Shown here: positions 1 to 11,934 of the stretch, piece by piece
Layout of the letters: each line of letters starts with the position of its first letter
Position numbering within the stretch: the first letter of the stretch is position 1
Origin: Emergomyces orientalis
Lineage: Eukaryota > Ascomycota > Eurotiomycetes > Onygenales > Ajellomycetaceae
Direction of reading: 5' to 3'
Assembly (NCBI GenBank): GCA_002110485.1
Contig: MOWL01000071.1
Coordinates: 496,001 to 560,000 of the forward strand
Length of the DNA: 64,000 bases
The notes under the pieces: generated by a model
What the model was told of the DNA's origin: nothing
The model's input: the letters and a program-made list of their open reading frames with translations, nothing else
Databases searched by the model: none
Translations under genes and position numbers: made by a program

Positions 1-776
1 TTCCTTTTTCCATCTTTTTACTATTAGTACTTTTTTACTTCTAGCAATGTTTTACTTTTTTCTCTCCTCTCTCTTTCCCTCTCTTTCTGAGTTTCTTCTG
101 CTTCTTAACGACCATTTCCCTTTTCATGTTCAAAAAAGAAAGAAACGAAAAGAAAAAACAAAAGAGAGAAATAAAAAGGACAAGATGAAAATGGAGGTTT
201 CTCAAAATTTGTTGCAATGAGCTTTTCTTGAAACATAAGAGACTCAAAGATCAATAATTCTAATAAATCAATGTGTTCTCCCTTTTTATATTTTTTTGCT
301 CCTTCTGCAATTCAAATATATTATACCGCCTTCATACCGTTTAACCGGCTCATCATGCTGCCTCAATACGTTTTATATAAAATCATGTGACCTCTCTCTC
401 TCTCGCTGACTCTCCGCTCCTTTTTTGTGAGGGAGACATACTAACCACCCTCTGTTAAAGTATCTTGACTGGCCTTTTGAAGACTAATTAACTAACTCTA
501 TAACCTTACAGCCTGCAGGTGAGCTTGTATAGTTTACAACCAATCGCCATTAACTTTCATTTTTGAATGCATACTAGTAGTTATGGAGAATGAAGATGTC
601 AGGATTGATAATTCCACCCTTTCATCGGCTATTTGCACCCCTCCATGGCAGGCTATAAGAGATTATTTATAGTTCTGGCAAGGGAATCAGAAGAGGGAAT
701 AGTGAGACTTGGCCCAGTGTATTTATCAATCCCTGCCCGTGTACACCAACTCCCTCTTCCTTCCTGGTGACTTCCA
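1..776. other. 5' flanking region without a recognised gene
   Basis: I see no convincing coding region here. The first 250 bases are pyrimidine-rich on the + strand. The stretch just before 777 is the presumed promoter and leader of the F-box gene. Confidence 0.5.
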
Positions 777-3341
777 ATGTCTGACGGACAGGTAGCGAAT
801 TTCCAAACGGAATCTCCACCTTACACGATGACCTACTCCTCGGAAGTGTTGGTGCAGAAATGCAATATCTGTGGCGTTAATATCGGGGGAGAACGTCAAA
901 GCTGGCTCAATGAATTCCGCGCTGTTTACACGATGTCTATGCCCTGTATGACTGGGGGCCGTAGATGGTCTACTCCCGCCCTATCTGGCGTTGGCTTCAG
1001 ATCAAAGATTGATAGGGATCACAATATGGCATCGGCGCCCATAGACCCTCAGAAACACTACGATGATAAAGATATAGGTGGGAGCATGATTGCCACACTA
1101 TTGATTGGCAACAGAAGGCCTCCGGTACTTGATCCGTCGGGTTCTTCTCTATCCCCGCCACCCACCTTCAACACTCATGATACTGGTCCCGCTTACCTCT
1201 TCCACGACGCTTGCTGGACGTTGTTGACTAAAGCTTTCGCCCCGACGGAGGTCGATATGTGGTCTGTGTACAATTTCTGCAACTCCTTCCCCAGCATGTC
1301 TGGGTTGGTTAATTGGGGTCACGACTATGGAGGCATTTTTCAAAGGAACGCTAATACCCTGGTGAGAGGCATGCCTCAACTGCTGATGCAGAAGAAGATC
1401 CAACAGACTCTTGAACCCATTTTCTCGGCAGACGAGGTTTATCACGCCCAACCCTTATCTCTTCCCTTCCTCAATTCGTTTCTAAATGAAACTGTAACAG
1501 AGGAACAATGTGAGGATTTTGGTAGAGCACCCACCTACTACTCTCTTCCCATCAAAAGTCCTCGGACCGGTGTTGGAAATGACTGCTTCAACATAATTCC
1601 CCCAGAACTTAGACAAATGATACTTCTGCATCTATCAACAGCGGACGTCCTCAACCTGTTTCTAGCGTCCAGGACTTTCGCCAACTCTCCAATACTACAG
1701 GATTTCTGGGCTTCGAGGTTCCACGGCAATTTCGAATTTTCCTCAATATTCGAAGCACGGATGGATTTTCCCGCATCTGTACGCTCACGTGATTGGAGAT
1801 CTCTCTTCCAAAAACTCCAGGAGTGTACTTACATCTCAAACTACCAGAACCGCAAAAGGATTTGGAATATCATCCAACCCTTAGCGGATAATCTTACTTT
1901 ATTCTCCACCGTTACCATTCGTGGGAACGACTTGTGTTCAGCTGATGATAAATTACGATGGAAGCGCCAAGGTGATTCTCGCAGTTCCGCCCCCAAGGGT
2001 CGAGTATTATGTACTCGTATAGTTGACGTTTCAACGAGCGTTGATGCAATCCGCGTTTCGATGATTCGATTTGGTGATGTCGATTTTGTTACTGGGCTTT
2101 GTTTTATCGATTCTTCCGGTGCTATAGCTGAGCTGGGGTACATTATCCCTCCGAACGAATCCACCATTAATGTCCGGGAAAGTGGCAGGTCGGATACAGA
2201 GGACGGTGGGAGTGCCTTTGCTGGATTTTACTTAGCTATGGACCCGAATGGGATACATTCATTGGCTGCAGTAACGGGGTCAGGCAATGTATCGGCTTGG
2301 GTTGGCTCACCACAGAATATTGGACGAGCCCGGTTGATTTCGGCTCCTGGTAAAATTAGGAAGATAAAGGGAGCTTTTGATGTAAGTTCTTTCCGATCTC
2401 TTACGTTAATTCCCTTTAATTTTCTACCCCCTGCATTTTTAATGCTAGAGCTTGTACCAACCGCATATTCCAACGCCATAGGGATTTAAATTGCTATCCC
2501 TAAGTATCGCAGAGGAAAGGTTAGAAGACGGTCATCCATCCTTCGAACCTATCTCGCTTCGAGGCTCCGTGATATGGTTCCCAGATGTTCCCCACGAACG
2601 CCTTTGTCTAAACGAAAACAATATCGACACTCCTTATTTTATCACAAGATTATTTTACCCGGCATTCTGGATACATTTTGGAGGCTGCCAGGGAGCGTAT
2701 CTCTCTAAAGTCATAGCTTTCTCCGTCTGGATGGCACCTGGTAGGTGCATGAGGATTGAAGTTGAATATGATAGAGAGATGCAAGGGACCATGGTGCATA
2801 CGCTTGGTGATTATGATTCTCAACTGGATCCGAAAAGTGAGAAGTCTACTTTTACCATTGATGGGCCGAATGGGGAGTTTATTTCGGAAGTGCGGGTTGG
2901 GAATTATAATGGCTATAGCCCTTGTCTGAAATATTTGCAGGTACGGCGGATTCATTTCTTACATTGACTCCCGTGATTATTCCTCGTAAACCCTCTTCCT
3001 CTAGCCCGCCATTTTCTGATATGGATTGCGCTCGTACAGATCAGAACCAATCGTGGTCGTTCGGCAAGTTTTCCGAACGAAGGGATGAGTGATCCTGTCA
3101 CATCTGATACCCTGGTTGCAACTACCAAAGGGAAGGACTCAACCTTCATCACCGGATTCTATGCCACGGTCAGTCGGTATATATATATATTTTTTCTGCG
3201 CTACCAATATATATCCATTCTTTGCCGCGTGCTCCTAATAGCACCCTGTTAACTAGTTTGTCGCGATAGATCGCCCCCCAGTTGTCGAACTTGGGGATCA
3301 TTACAGAGCATGTTGTATTTCCGCCTTCCCCCACAGCATGA
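777..3341 (+). CDS. F-box protein with fungal C-terminal domain, 4 exons, about 754 aa
   Basis: I join exons 777-2381, 2482-2940, 3040-3168 and 3270-3341. All three introns are about 100 nt, phase 0, with GT..AG ends, and the stop is TGA at 3339-3341. A CNIC pair (residues 29-32) sits near the N-terminus and could be half of a metal site. An F-box is visible at about residues 272-315 (IIPPELRQMILLHLS..., then an FWASRF segment). The C-terminal half matches my memory of a large family of Aspergillus/Penicillium-type F-box proteins of unknown target. F-box proteins are substrate adaptors of SCF ubiquitin ligases, binding Skp1 through the F-box. The substrate here is unknown. The last exon (IAPQLSNLGIITE) was chosen because it restores the family ending; a neighbouring acceptor at 3256 gives another frame and looks wrong. 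Confidence 0.82.
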
Positions 3342-3907
3342 TATATATCAATACCGGACGTCATTGGATTTTGTAAAGGGTGGTTGGGAAAGGGTTTCAG
3401 CAAATTTAAAATTCGAAACACGCCGAAGCGGAAGTGTGACGATTTCATAAGTCAGTGCAGAATACTGACGGCAAACTAAGACCTTTTAACAAGTGATAGT
3501 AAAAGTGGCGATATTACGATACTGCCTTGACCATTTCTAGAAACTTCACTTGACGCGGATTTTCTTCCTTTTTCGCTCCTCTCCTTTTCACACCTTTTCC
3601 TTCTTGGGTGGCATTATTGATGACGGATGACGGGGACCAATGATGGGAATTCCATAAACAACCCACTATTCATCGTGGCTACCAGGTGCCTCTCGTTTTC
3701 TTGAGACTTGCGGGCTTCCTTTGGAAAATTTCCATGCTGAACGATATACCATTGAGGGAGAATAAAGACTCATTTTCTTGTAGGTTCGCGTACAAATTCT
3801 GGCAATCGGGGAGGAAACTTTAGCTACTAACGAACGCAAATTAGTTGATCGTTTGAATCCAAGTAGTAATATTACATCCAGTAACTAGATACAAGTACGG
3901 AAAAATT
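3342..3907. other. Intergenic spacer between convergent genes
   Basis: No coding region is seen. The spacer lies between the 3' ends of the F-box gene (+) and the beta-lactamase-like pseudogene (-). Confidence 0.5.
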
Positions 3908-5935
3908 TCACCCCGACCTCGCCAGCGTAGCCCGCATCCCAGGCACCTCAAGACCAACCGCTTTTCCATCCTTCCCAAGCTCAAAGATAACTTCATCCAA
4001 TACCACCCCGCCATACTTCAGCACGCCAACATCCATCCAAGAAACGCATGTCGGCGTCCCATTATCCGCTTCCTCATTCATGTTTTGAATTACTCCCCTA
4101 AATGCCATCCGAGACCCGGACCCGGACTTGGTCTCACGATCCGTTGGATATAGTCTGATGCTTACAGCCGACGGATCCTCAACGCCGCTAAGTTTACCTA
4201 AAGCAGCCTTACGGACTATAATCAACTCCATTGGTAATCCATTTCTCCACGTACAGCCCGGGTAAGCGATCGGCAGCGATAATTATTGACGACTTCAGTG
4301 ATTCCTGCTCGTACTTTCCACCAAATCTATCCATCGCCTGCATCGGTGCCAGTTGCATAAGCGCAGCGAACAATGCATCCGCAATGATATCTGCGTGCGC
4401 GTTTAGGTCGGGGCTGCCAGTCTCGTCCGCAGCTAGTATGGTAAATCCGACGTGAAAGTCCGGCACGATACCGATGTACGAACTGTATGAGCCCAGGGTA
4501 CTTAGGACTGTGTTGACGTACACTACGGCAGTCTGGGGATATTTTCCGCCCCTATATATCACCCAGGGGCACCCCACAGAGTTGGCAGGGTTAGCGGTGT
4601 GGCTGACGGGCTTATTCCAACGGCGGGTCTGTGCAGACGAGATGAGGGTTGAAGAAAGCATGATTTTCCCGGCTTTGGAGAGATCGGAGACGGTAGAGAA
4701 AATGGATTGCGCACTGCGGGAGGAGACTAAATTAGCTGATCTTCCCGATACCTCATGAGCGAAGATTGCCTCTTACGGAGCGCCTCCACAAAAGGCGGTA
4801 GCCCAACCGCTCTTCTTCTCGTCGCCGGGTATCACTCCATTTTTCGTGTCTTGTGGCCCAAAGAGGCTGCTGTGAGACATTCTCAGAGGCTCGAAGATAT
4901 TGCTTTTGAGAAGGGCTTTGAATGATGTGCCAGTTCTGTCTTCTAGGATATATCCTAGGATTTGAAATGCAGCATTCGAGTATATGGGTGTCCTACCAGG
5001 GAGGTATACCGGCGCCTGGCGTGTGAATCCGTCAAAAAATTCTACAAGCTCATTGGTCTATATCAACAAACAGCCTGCAAGCTCTCCGGCCATGTTCTTT
5101 GCTTTCCACGTTTTGAGAGTGTAAGGGAGTTACCACATATTGGATCGAGTGCACTGAGATTTGGGCTTCGAATTGCACGCCGATTTCCCTACTTTCGGCG
5201 GTCTGTACTCAGCAGATTCATGACCATCTTCAATCCGGTCGCCAGTGCAGTCTGCATACATATATCACGATTAGGAAAATAATCGAACACAATCATCTCA
5301 TTTTCCGCGAAAATCCCAGGAGACAGAAACAAAATGAACTCACGATCCCTCGCTATACCAGCCATATGACTCGCGAGATGGCCAACGGTAACCGACTCCC
5401 AATCTACATACTTCACCGGATCCCTTTTGGCATCTAGTTCCCTTGCCGCCCTTGCCAATTCAGGAATTAGTTTCGTCACCGGCACATTCCACAGACCATC
5501 TCCAGCTTCAATAAGCGCCGTCAACACAGTGAATAACTGTGTCAGGCCACCGATTCGATATATACTATCCCCATCGACTTTTTTCACGCCGACGGGCGAC
5601 TTTTCCAAGGCTGGCGCGGTGTAGTGGTATTCATAGAAGAAAGGCTTCTTGTGGTCATCGTCGTCACCGACGCCGTGGCCGGCGAACAGGGCAAGACTAA
5701 ATGAGGTTGTGTCGGGAGTCACAGTGCCTTGAGAGTTATTTCCTGTCTTGACCATATCATCATACTGCTTTGTGAGATCCACCAGGGCATATTGTAGGAG
5801 CTCAGAGTCTAGGGAGAGTTTGGGAAGGGGGAAACTGGGACCGAGGATTGGACATGGCGTGAAGGTGGCAGAATGGATTAGGGATGGCAGGGAGATGAGG
5901 GCGAATGTAAGGAGAATATTGTTGTAGAATATCAT
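3908..5935 (-). pseudogene. Secreted class-C beta-lactamase-like serine hydrolase, probably a pseudogene
   Basis: The first exon (5935-5344) begins with a hydrophobic signal peptide and continues into a fold typical of fungal secreted beta-lactamase/penicillin-binding-like proteins. The later motifs are intact: the YxN element as Y-S-N (in TPIYSNAAFQ) and a third motif as H-V-G (in FHVGFTILAA). The first motif SxxK, which carries the nucleophilic Ser and general-base Lys, reads G-L-T-Q in RIGGLTQLFTV, so both catalytic residues are lost. An apparent stop near 4774 is removed by a good intron (4714-4776, GTAAGA..CGCAG). Two frame problems are not explained by introns: about 5040-5230, where no splice choice keeps one frame, and a one-base break after WITNG that puts TAA at 4210-4212 before the frame resumes to 3908. 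I infer a non-functional gene. A TATATAA element lies about 95 bases upstream at 6030-6036. Confidence 0.68.
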
Positions 5936-6527
5936 GGTTGTATAGGAGGTTGGGCAATTTTTGTTTAATTGACGAACATGAGGTCAATATCTAAACTACG
6001 TTGTTCCAAATGCTCCATGTGGCCAGCCTTTATATAATATGACTACGGCCTCCACCTTTCTTCCTTTCCCAATGGATCTTACATCTCATTTACAATAATA
6101 AGCGTACCTTTTAATCGGACACGGGAATGAAACCTCATGGAAAGGTGTCTGATGCTTCGCACGACCAGTGACGAAATGTGGTAGACATTTAGCTTAAAAG
6201 AATTTAAGCTTATTTAAGAGCCTAAAAGTGGAGCATCCGAGCCGCACCAAGCCATCAAAGTTCGGGTCGGAGATGTGAGTTATTTATTGACACGCCCTAA
6301 TTTTGTGGAGAAGATCTAGCGCTAGCGTCGGATTTTCATTCTTAGTAGTCCGTAAGAATCATGCAGTTCGCTTCTCGGTCGCTGAATGTCGCTTAATTCT
6401 GCTCCAAATTCATATAAAGAGTCTCTATGCATACAATCTATATAAGGAATAATACGCTTCTTGACCGAGGGGCGGATAAGGACAAATACCAACCTGGTTA
6501 ACTGAGCGGGTACATGGGCTGTGTCAT
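5936..6527. other. Intergenic region
   Basis: No gene is recognised. The 5' half is the promoter of the beta-lactamase-like pseudogene, with a TATA-like element near 6030. The rest follows the 3' end of the regulator pseudogene. Confidence 0.45.
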
Positions 6528-8893
6528 TCAATCGCTCATAAATTGGTCGATGGTGACGTCCGAAAAGTATTGTATATATTGGTAGTCGACGTCCATCGGA
6601 TCTGCTAGTGCCATCTCGCCGTCCACTTCCGCGACTCTGGTGTTCGTGAGGGTGTGAATATTCGAACCGGCAACGGGGCTCTGAGCATACGTACCTGTAG
6701 CAATCCCTTGCTGAAGTGGAGCACTGGTTGGCAGAGCGCTAGTGCCACCATCGTCGTTCAACGGAGCAAAGAACATGTCACGCGCAAAATGTCCCTCATA
6801 CCAAGACTGAAGACGCAACGCTCGCTTTTCAAAGTGAACAAATGTATGCACATCTCCTTCATCGTCGACAAGCGGCGCCGACAGTGCTTGTGTTCTCTCA
6901 ACAACCCGTGCTAGAACAGATGACATATCGAGCAACCGCCTTTGTGGCACGGTTTCTCGATATAGAGACTCACTCATCGCGGTGATGGTTTGTTTGGCTG
7001 CGACAATGAGGGCGAAACCAATCTGAATCATCTCGGAGTTATTGAAGGACATTTCGACACCGACGGGAAGGGAGAGGTAGTAGTTGAAAAATGAGGAGGC
7101 AGACATGAGGCCTGCACGGAGCAGGTCTAGCCGGAATTTGGAGAATGGTAGGAGTAAGTGAGGTTCTGTGGATGAATGGGTCTCTCTAGGGAGTTCGAAC
7201 AAGCTTATTTGATAGAGACACAGCTATACGGTGTGTAATTGCATGCATAGAAGGGCTGCAGAGGATGCATGTCAGTGCTTACATTTAAGGATTGAGTATT
7301 GTGAGAAAATGGTGTATTATACATATTGAATAACATACAGTTTTCTTTCAAGGGGAACGGATGGTTCATCTGGAAGTTTCCTAATTCAGCCTGTATCGTG
7401 GTCACGTAGAGCTCAGCTCTTGAGCCCATGCTATTGTGTAGCTCGAGACAATGTTGTGCAGAAAGGCGGTCGATCTTTTCTATAATCAACTGTAGCTGCA
7501 CGATGTATCGTAAATACTTGTCGGTATCATACTCCGCAGTCTCACAGACAGATTTACAACATTCGTCGATGTACAGTGTATGAGGAAACGTCGACTGCTT
7601 CTGGAGCAGTACCGAAATCCTGTTAAACGCAGTGAGATGTGAAATTGAGCTTTATAAGAAACTGCAGTAAGGGCTCCGGCTGCCGTGTGGCGCACTTACG
7701 TCGAACTGAGGTAGAAACATCCAGCAACAGCTCTCTGCTCGTCCGTTCCCCACGATCGCTGACGCAACTGTGGGTTTCCTCCATCAAATGTAAGGCCCGT
7801 TTTCCATGATTGTTTCTGTGGTGGGCAGTCCAGCCGTAACTCTACAAGAATACCAATGGCTAATTGTAGGAACTGCGTATATCGACGTGGCCGAGAATGG
7901 TACTGACATACTGACACCTAGGGCAGACAAATAATGTTAGCAAAAAGTCAAAGTTTCTATTACCAGCGCGGCCAAATGGACGCGTTGAAACATAATCCAC
8001 CACTCACCAAGCCAAGTGAACCAACAACCCCTGAAGTAAATCAAAAGCAACTTCACCGGTTAGGATCACCCGCGAACTAACAGTCTGTGCAACCACTCTC
8101 CCAAGTCTCCTCTGCAGTGGCATCATTTCAGATGACGCGGCCGCCATGATAGCCATAAATAGGAAAGGCTTTTCTAGACGAAGTCCCTCTGCAGTCACTT
8201 GGGGTGCAACAACTACAAACGGAAATGAGGTGTCATGGTGGCTTTGAACTTCTCCAAGAGGGAATTTGCCGTTTGTAGTGAAATTAATCTGGAACCAACA
8301 ATATCATTGCCGATATCTAGAAATCCATGGGGTGATGATGTATAAAATGGGGCAGAGGATGGGCCTCCATAGTTCGCCGCAGAGATTTTACCCTTTGCGG
8401 GCTCTGGATCTTGAGTAGGCGGGGTTCTTGATGTATAAGGCTTGACATTCAGAGACGGGCCGCTGTTGCCTTTGGATATTAACTCGCTGATCTTGGCCTC
8501 TAAGGCTTCGATCCGGCTGTTGAGATGTATATTAGCTTGGAGTAACAGAAGAAACCCCCCATCACAAAAAAAAGCTAATGACTTTGCACTTACACGTCAT
8601 TTTTGGTGCCATTGAAACGCCGGCGGGCCTTTCGATAAACGCGTTCCTTTCCAAGGCGGCGACATCTGCGTAGAAATTAGTCTTGAGGTACGAGGCGCTG
8701 CTTGTCCGCCATTGACTGTTGCTAGCGATCTTTGAGCAGTGAGGATGACAGAATACAATGCACAGAATGCATCTCTCATCTGATAATCCACTTACCGACC
8801 ACACGGGGGAGGATTGTTTCGGCTACAGCGGACTTTTGTGTCCGCGCAGTTCTGACAAGTTTTTGATAATGGAGCAGATTCTGGCAGGTCCAT
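6528..8893 (-). pseudogene. Zn2Cys6 fungal transcription factor, decayed
   Basis: Start ATG is at 8893 (MDLPES). The zinc cluster is split by an intron just after CGR: Cys13, 16, 23, 31 and 34 are present, but the sixth position (residue 41) is Arg (cgc) within LGKERVY. A linker (RIEALEAKI) and a middle-homology-like region follow. Further lesions: (1) a one-base loss near 8221, where a TPHF segment must shift frame to continue as FVVVAPQVTAE with no room for an intron; (2) a perfect 8-bp tandem duplication at 7901-7916 right after an intron, which breaks the W-C-Q-Y-H-S-R-P frame; (3) TAG at 7224-7226 where the surrounding frame reads on in both directions, consistent with a former CAG. The rest of the frame is open to the natural stop at 6528-6530. 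Family members are nuclear gene regulators. This copy should be inactive in DNA binding even if the frame were whole. Confidence 0.82.
7901..7916. repeat. Perfect 8-bp tandem duplication (TACTGACA x2)
   Basis: The duplication lies at the 5' edge of an exon of the regulator pseudogene, next to the acceptor of intron 7918-8007. Removing one copy restores the open frame on both sides. An 8-bp duplication could be replication slippage or the footprint of an excised element with 8-bp target duplications (hAT-like). The sequence alone cannot decide. Confidence 0.9.
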
Positions 8894-9139
8894 CAGAACA
8901 GTGGAATTCTTTCTGAGTTATGCCTTCTTCGGTTTTCTTCGATTCAGAGTTTGGCTTCCGCTTTGTATATATATAGCAGAAGACTGGCTTGTCAATCTCC
9001 GTATTGTTGCTCGGTAATCAAGACGGTGGATAACTCTTCGTTAGTGTTAGCGCAGTGCGCCTCGAGAAAATACTGCTGTAGGAATGCATGTCTTCAGCTC
9101 GGAGGGTTAACGAACAAGGAAGAGAGCCATTAGATATAC

Positions 9140-9740
9140 TCAACCCTGTGAAAATAAGACCCTAGGGGTGGAATGTCTAGAACCCAGACATGCCGAATTC
9201 AGGACCTTGTCAGAAGTAGACCTGCGCGGATACATTATTCCGGAAAATTTGAGAATACTTACTAAGTAGTAAATAGCACTGCAATGCAACAGTACCCAAG
9301 CAGCCAAATTGAAGAAATCTAACAAAAAAGCGAAGTTATTCTTTCATCAACAGAATATTGGGCTTCGAAGAGGAATGATGCCTTGATGGGGAGTATCTGG
9401 CACAGAAATAATAATGGACAACCCCGAACTGCTAGTATGAAATGTTCTGACAGCTGCATCTTTCGCTCTTTCGCAGCTAGTTAAAAGGCGGATAAGAAGG
9501 TTAAATAAACTCATCTCCAAATTACTGCGCACACTACTACTCTCCACCTCTTAGCCTAAACATGCTATTGTTGGTGGATCCATCCGTCAGACTTTCAGGA
9601 ACGGCTCCGGACACATATTCGATCGAACTAAACAGGTTCTTGCGGCAGACTTTTATTACACCTCCACGGCGACCCGACGAGCCAGCAGCATAGAGGTCAA
9701 AGGCCCCTAAACGTGGCAAGCGTCCCGTCAAGGTATCCTA
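9140..9740 (-). pseudogene. Unrecognised coding remnant in two frames
   Basis: On the minus strand, a frame from about 9740 to 9540 (includes FDLYAAGSSG and NLFSSIEYVSG) abuts a second frame from 9547 to 9347 (includes TFHTSSSGLSI and SVPDTPHQGI) with a one-base offset at RLRGGE/SSSVRS. A third piece (9325-9140, FNLAAWVLLHCSAIYYL followed by a GTAAGT donor) may belong to the same gene. The residue composition looks coding-like, but I cannot name the family and see no clear start. It may be the broken 3' part of a gene. It lies between the dead regulator and the intact SDR. Confidence 0.3.
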
Positions 9741-9898
9741 TCTTTAGCCTTTTTTTACTGCGCCTTGCCCTTATCATGTCACCCATCGTCGCAAACTCCA
9801 GTGACATATGACCCCGGGGAAGGAGTTTTTGCACATAGGTAGCCGCGGCCTGTCATTGCTATAATTATCAAGTATACAATTCCTGAGCAACCCCCGCA

Positions 9899-11153
9899 AT
9901 GGGTCCCACCCGGCTTCTCTGGCAAGCCTTCTCTCAACCACCGCTTCCAGACGCTGATTTCACGGATAAGACCGTGATCGTGACGGGTGCAAATGTCGGT
10001 CTCGGAAAGGAGGCTGTAAAGCATTTTGTCCGCCTAGGCGCCACAGTCATTGGAACCGCAAGATCAAGCACCAAAGCTGTGGCTGCTCTTGCGGAGATTG
10101 AGGCAGAGACCAAAGGTCCCGGACGTGCTATGATCTGGGAGCTGGAGTATGGTAGCTACGAATCCGTTAAAGGGTTTTGTGGACGAGTAATGTCAGAACT
10201 GGAGCGACTGGATGTGGTTATGCTGAATGCAGGGGTTTCAAACCGCATCTATGAACTACTCGAGGGTGAAGAGGCTTCGATCACAATAAACGTCATCAGC
10301 ACATTACTCCTTGCTCTCTCTTTACTTCCGAAACTCCGGCAGACAGCCGAGACATACAATGTCATCCCTTGTTTGACTGTGACGAGTTCCAAGATTCATT
10401 CCTGGGCGATATTCCCAGAGCGTGAGGCTTCAGATATATTTGCAGCGCTCAATGACCCGAGTATGACGACCATGCAGGAGCGGTATGTGTACCCGTATTT
10501 CATTTTTCTTTCCCCTTTTCCTATGGTAGAATTCAAATTGCTGTCCCTTCCATCAACGAAAACCTTCGTTATTAATGATGGGTATGCAAATTCACGAATA
10601 TCGCATGTAGCTATCCTACTAGCAAACTCCTCCAGCTTCTCGCAATACGGGAACTTGCGTCACGAGCTACTTCCAGTTCCTCGCCTGTTGTCATCAACCT
10701 TGTTAGCCCGGGTCTCAATAGGACTTCCCTCAACCGCTCAACAACGGGCTTAGAAGCCATTGTACTGACGGCCATACATGCCATGTTTGCCTGGGAGCCA
10801 GAAGTGGGCGCCCGCATATTGGTGCATGCAACAATGGCAGGCACAGCATCTCATGGAGTGCTACTGGATAAATGTGAGGTTGAAAAGTAGGTTTGGGCGC
10901 GTACTCCTTTTTTTTCACTCTCCAGCATGCGGACGTAACTTACGTGTTCCACAAAGCAAACCAAAATCCTAATCTCTCCCACGGCATGGGTCATCCTGTG
11001 GACTGAGGAACGTGCTGACAAGTTTTTATACATAGCGACATTTTGGCCCCATGGATTGAAACTGACGAGGGTCAGAAGGTGCAGAGAAAAGTTTGGTCTG
11101 AACTGGAGAAGAAGCTGGAGGCAATTCGACCCAGCATTCTTTCCGAAATTTGA
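9899..11153 (+). CDS. Short-chain dehydrogenase/reductase, 3 exons, 325 aa
   Basis: Exons are 9899-10482, 10611-10886 and 11036-11153. The introns (128 and 149 nt) have GTATGT and GTAGGT donors and the stop is TGA at 11151-11153. The Rossmann motif TGANVGLG is at residues 29-36, an LNAG motif lies near residue 110, a Ser in TSSKIHS near 165 is the likely catalytic Ser, and the YPTSK motif spanning the first splice junction (Y196, K200) gives the catalytic Tyr and Lys. The C-terminus ends in a KVWSELEKKLEAI helix typical of this fungal SDR group. It should be a soluble NAD(P)(H)-dependent oxidoreductase with unknown substrate. It is complete, unlike its neighbours, and diverges from the dead regulator on its 5' side, so it may be the last working member of a former cluster. 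Confidence 0.85.
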
Positions 11154-11934
11154 TCGGGTGCCTAGGAAAAGAGAGTGTTTGTATTATATTAAAGACTAGG
11201 ACTTGATACTCAACTCTTTCAATTCGTCCCATTCGCACCCCTGCTATACTATGTTGTCAGGTGTCAATATTTCGGTAAAGATAAATGTCATAAATAGGGC
11301 TTTAGGTGACAATTCTAATATTATTATAATTCTGAAACTATAAAACCTCATTTGAAAATTTAAGTATGTGTTAAAATAAGATAACATTAAGATAGCAGAT
11401 ATTATATAATAGCAACCGGTTTTATTCGTCATGGATTGACCCCAAGCGGAAGCGCCATTGTCAAGCTCATTAAACAATCCTCGAAATGAGTGAAATTTTG
11501 AAGGGTATCGGTCTCGCCTCGCTCCTTTGGTCGTCCGAATCCCAGCGACCTGTGGATAAGTTAGCCATTACCCAAGTGTCGTAAAAGAAGAGTAAGTTGG
11601 TATCTACCGAAGTTGCGATACATATGCATATGCAGTAAATCTACAGTTGCAAAAGTATTCTCGAGGGTGCCTTAAGAGCTAGCCCATGTTCACGCTGGAA
11701 ACTCATCCAGTAAGCGTGATAGCTGGGACGCTCGTTGGGTACGATGCTTGAGGAATCCACCCCAGCAAAAACCCGAGGCAGCCATACTTAAACCCCCTTA
11801 CCTCTGTCCCCAATCGCCCCAAGTGATTTAATGGGACTTGCACAGATTGTTCACACGTCGTCTATTGTTTCTGATTCATACAGGACACTGAAGTCATTCC
11901 ACCATAAAAAAAAAACGCACACATAGACAAAAGG
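11154..11934. other. Intergenic, AT-rich
   Basis: No gene is recognised. About 11240-11410 is strongly AT-rich. Confidence 0.5.

Noticed and set aside
4714..4776. In-frame TAA in the beta-lactamase-like gene read as a nonsense mutation
   Set aside because: A 63-nt intron with GTAAGA donor and CGCAG acceptor removes it and restores a natural GGAPAQSIFSTVSDLS frame.
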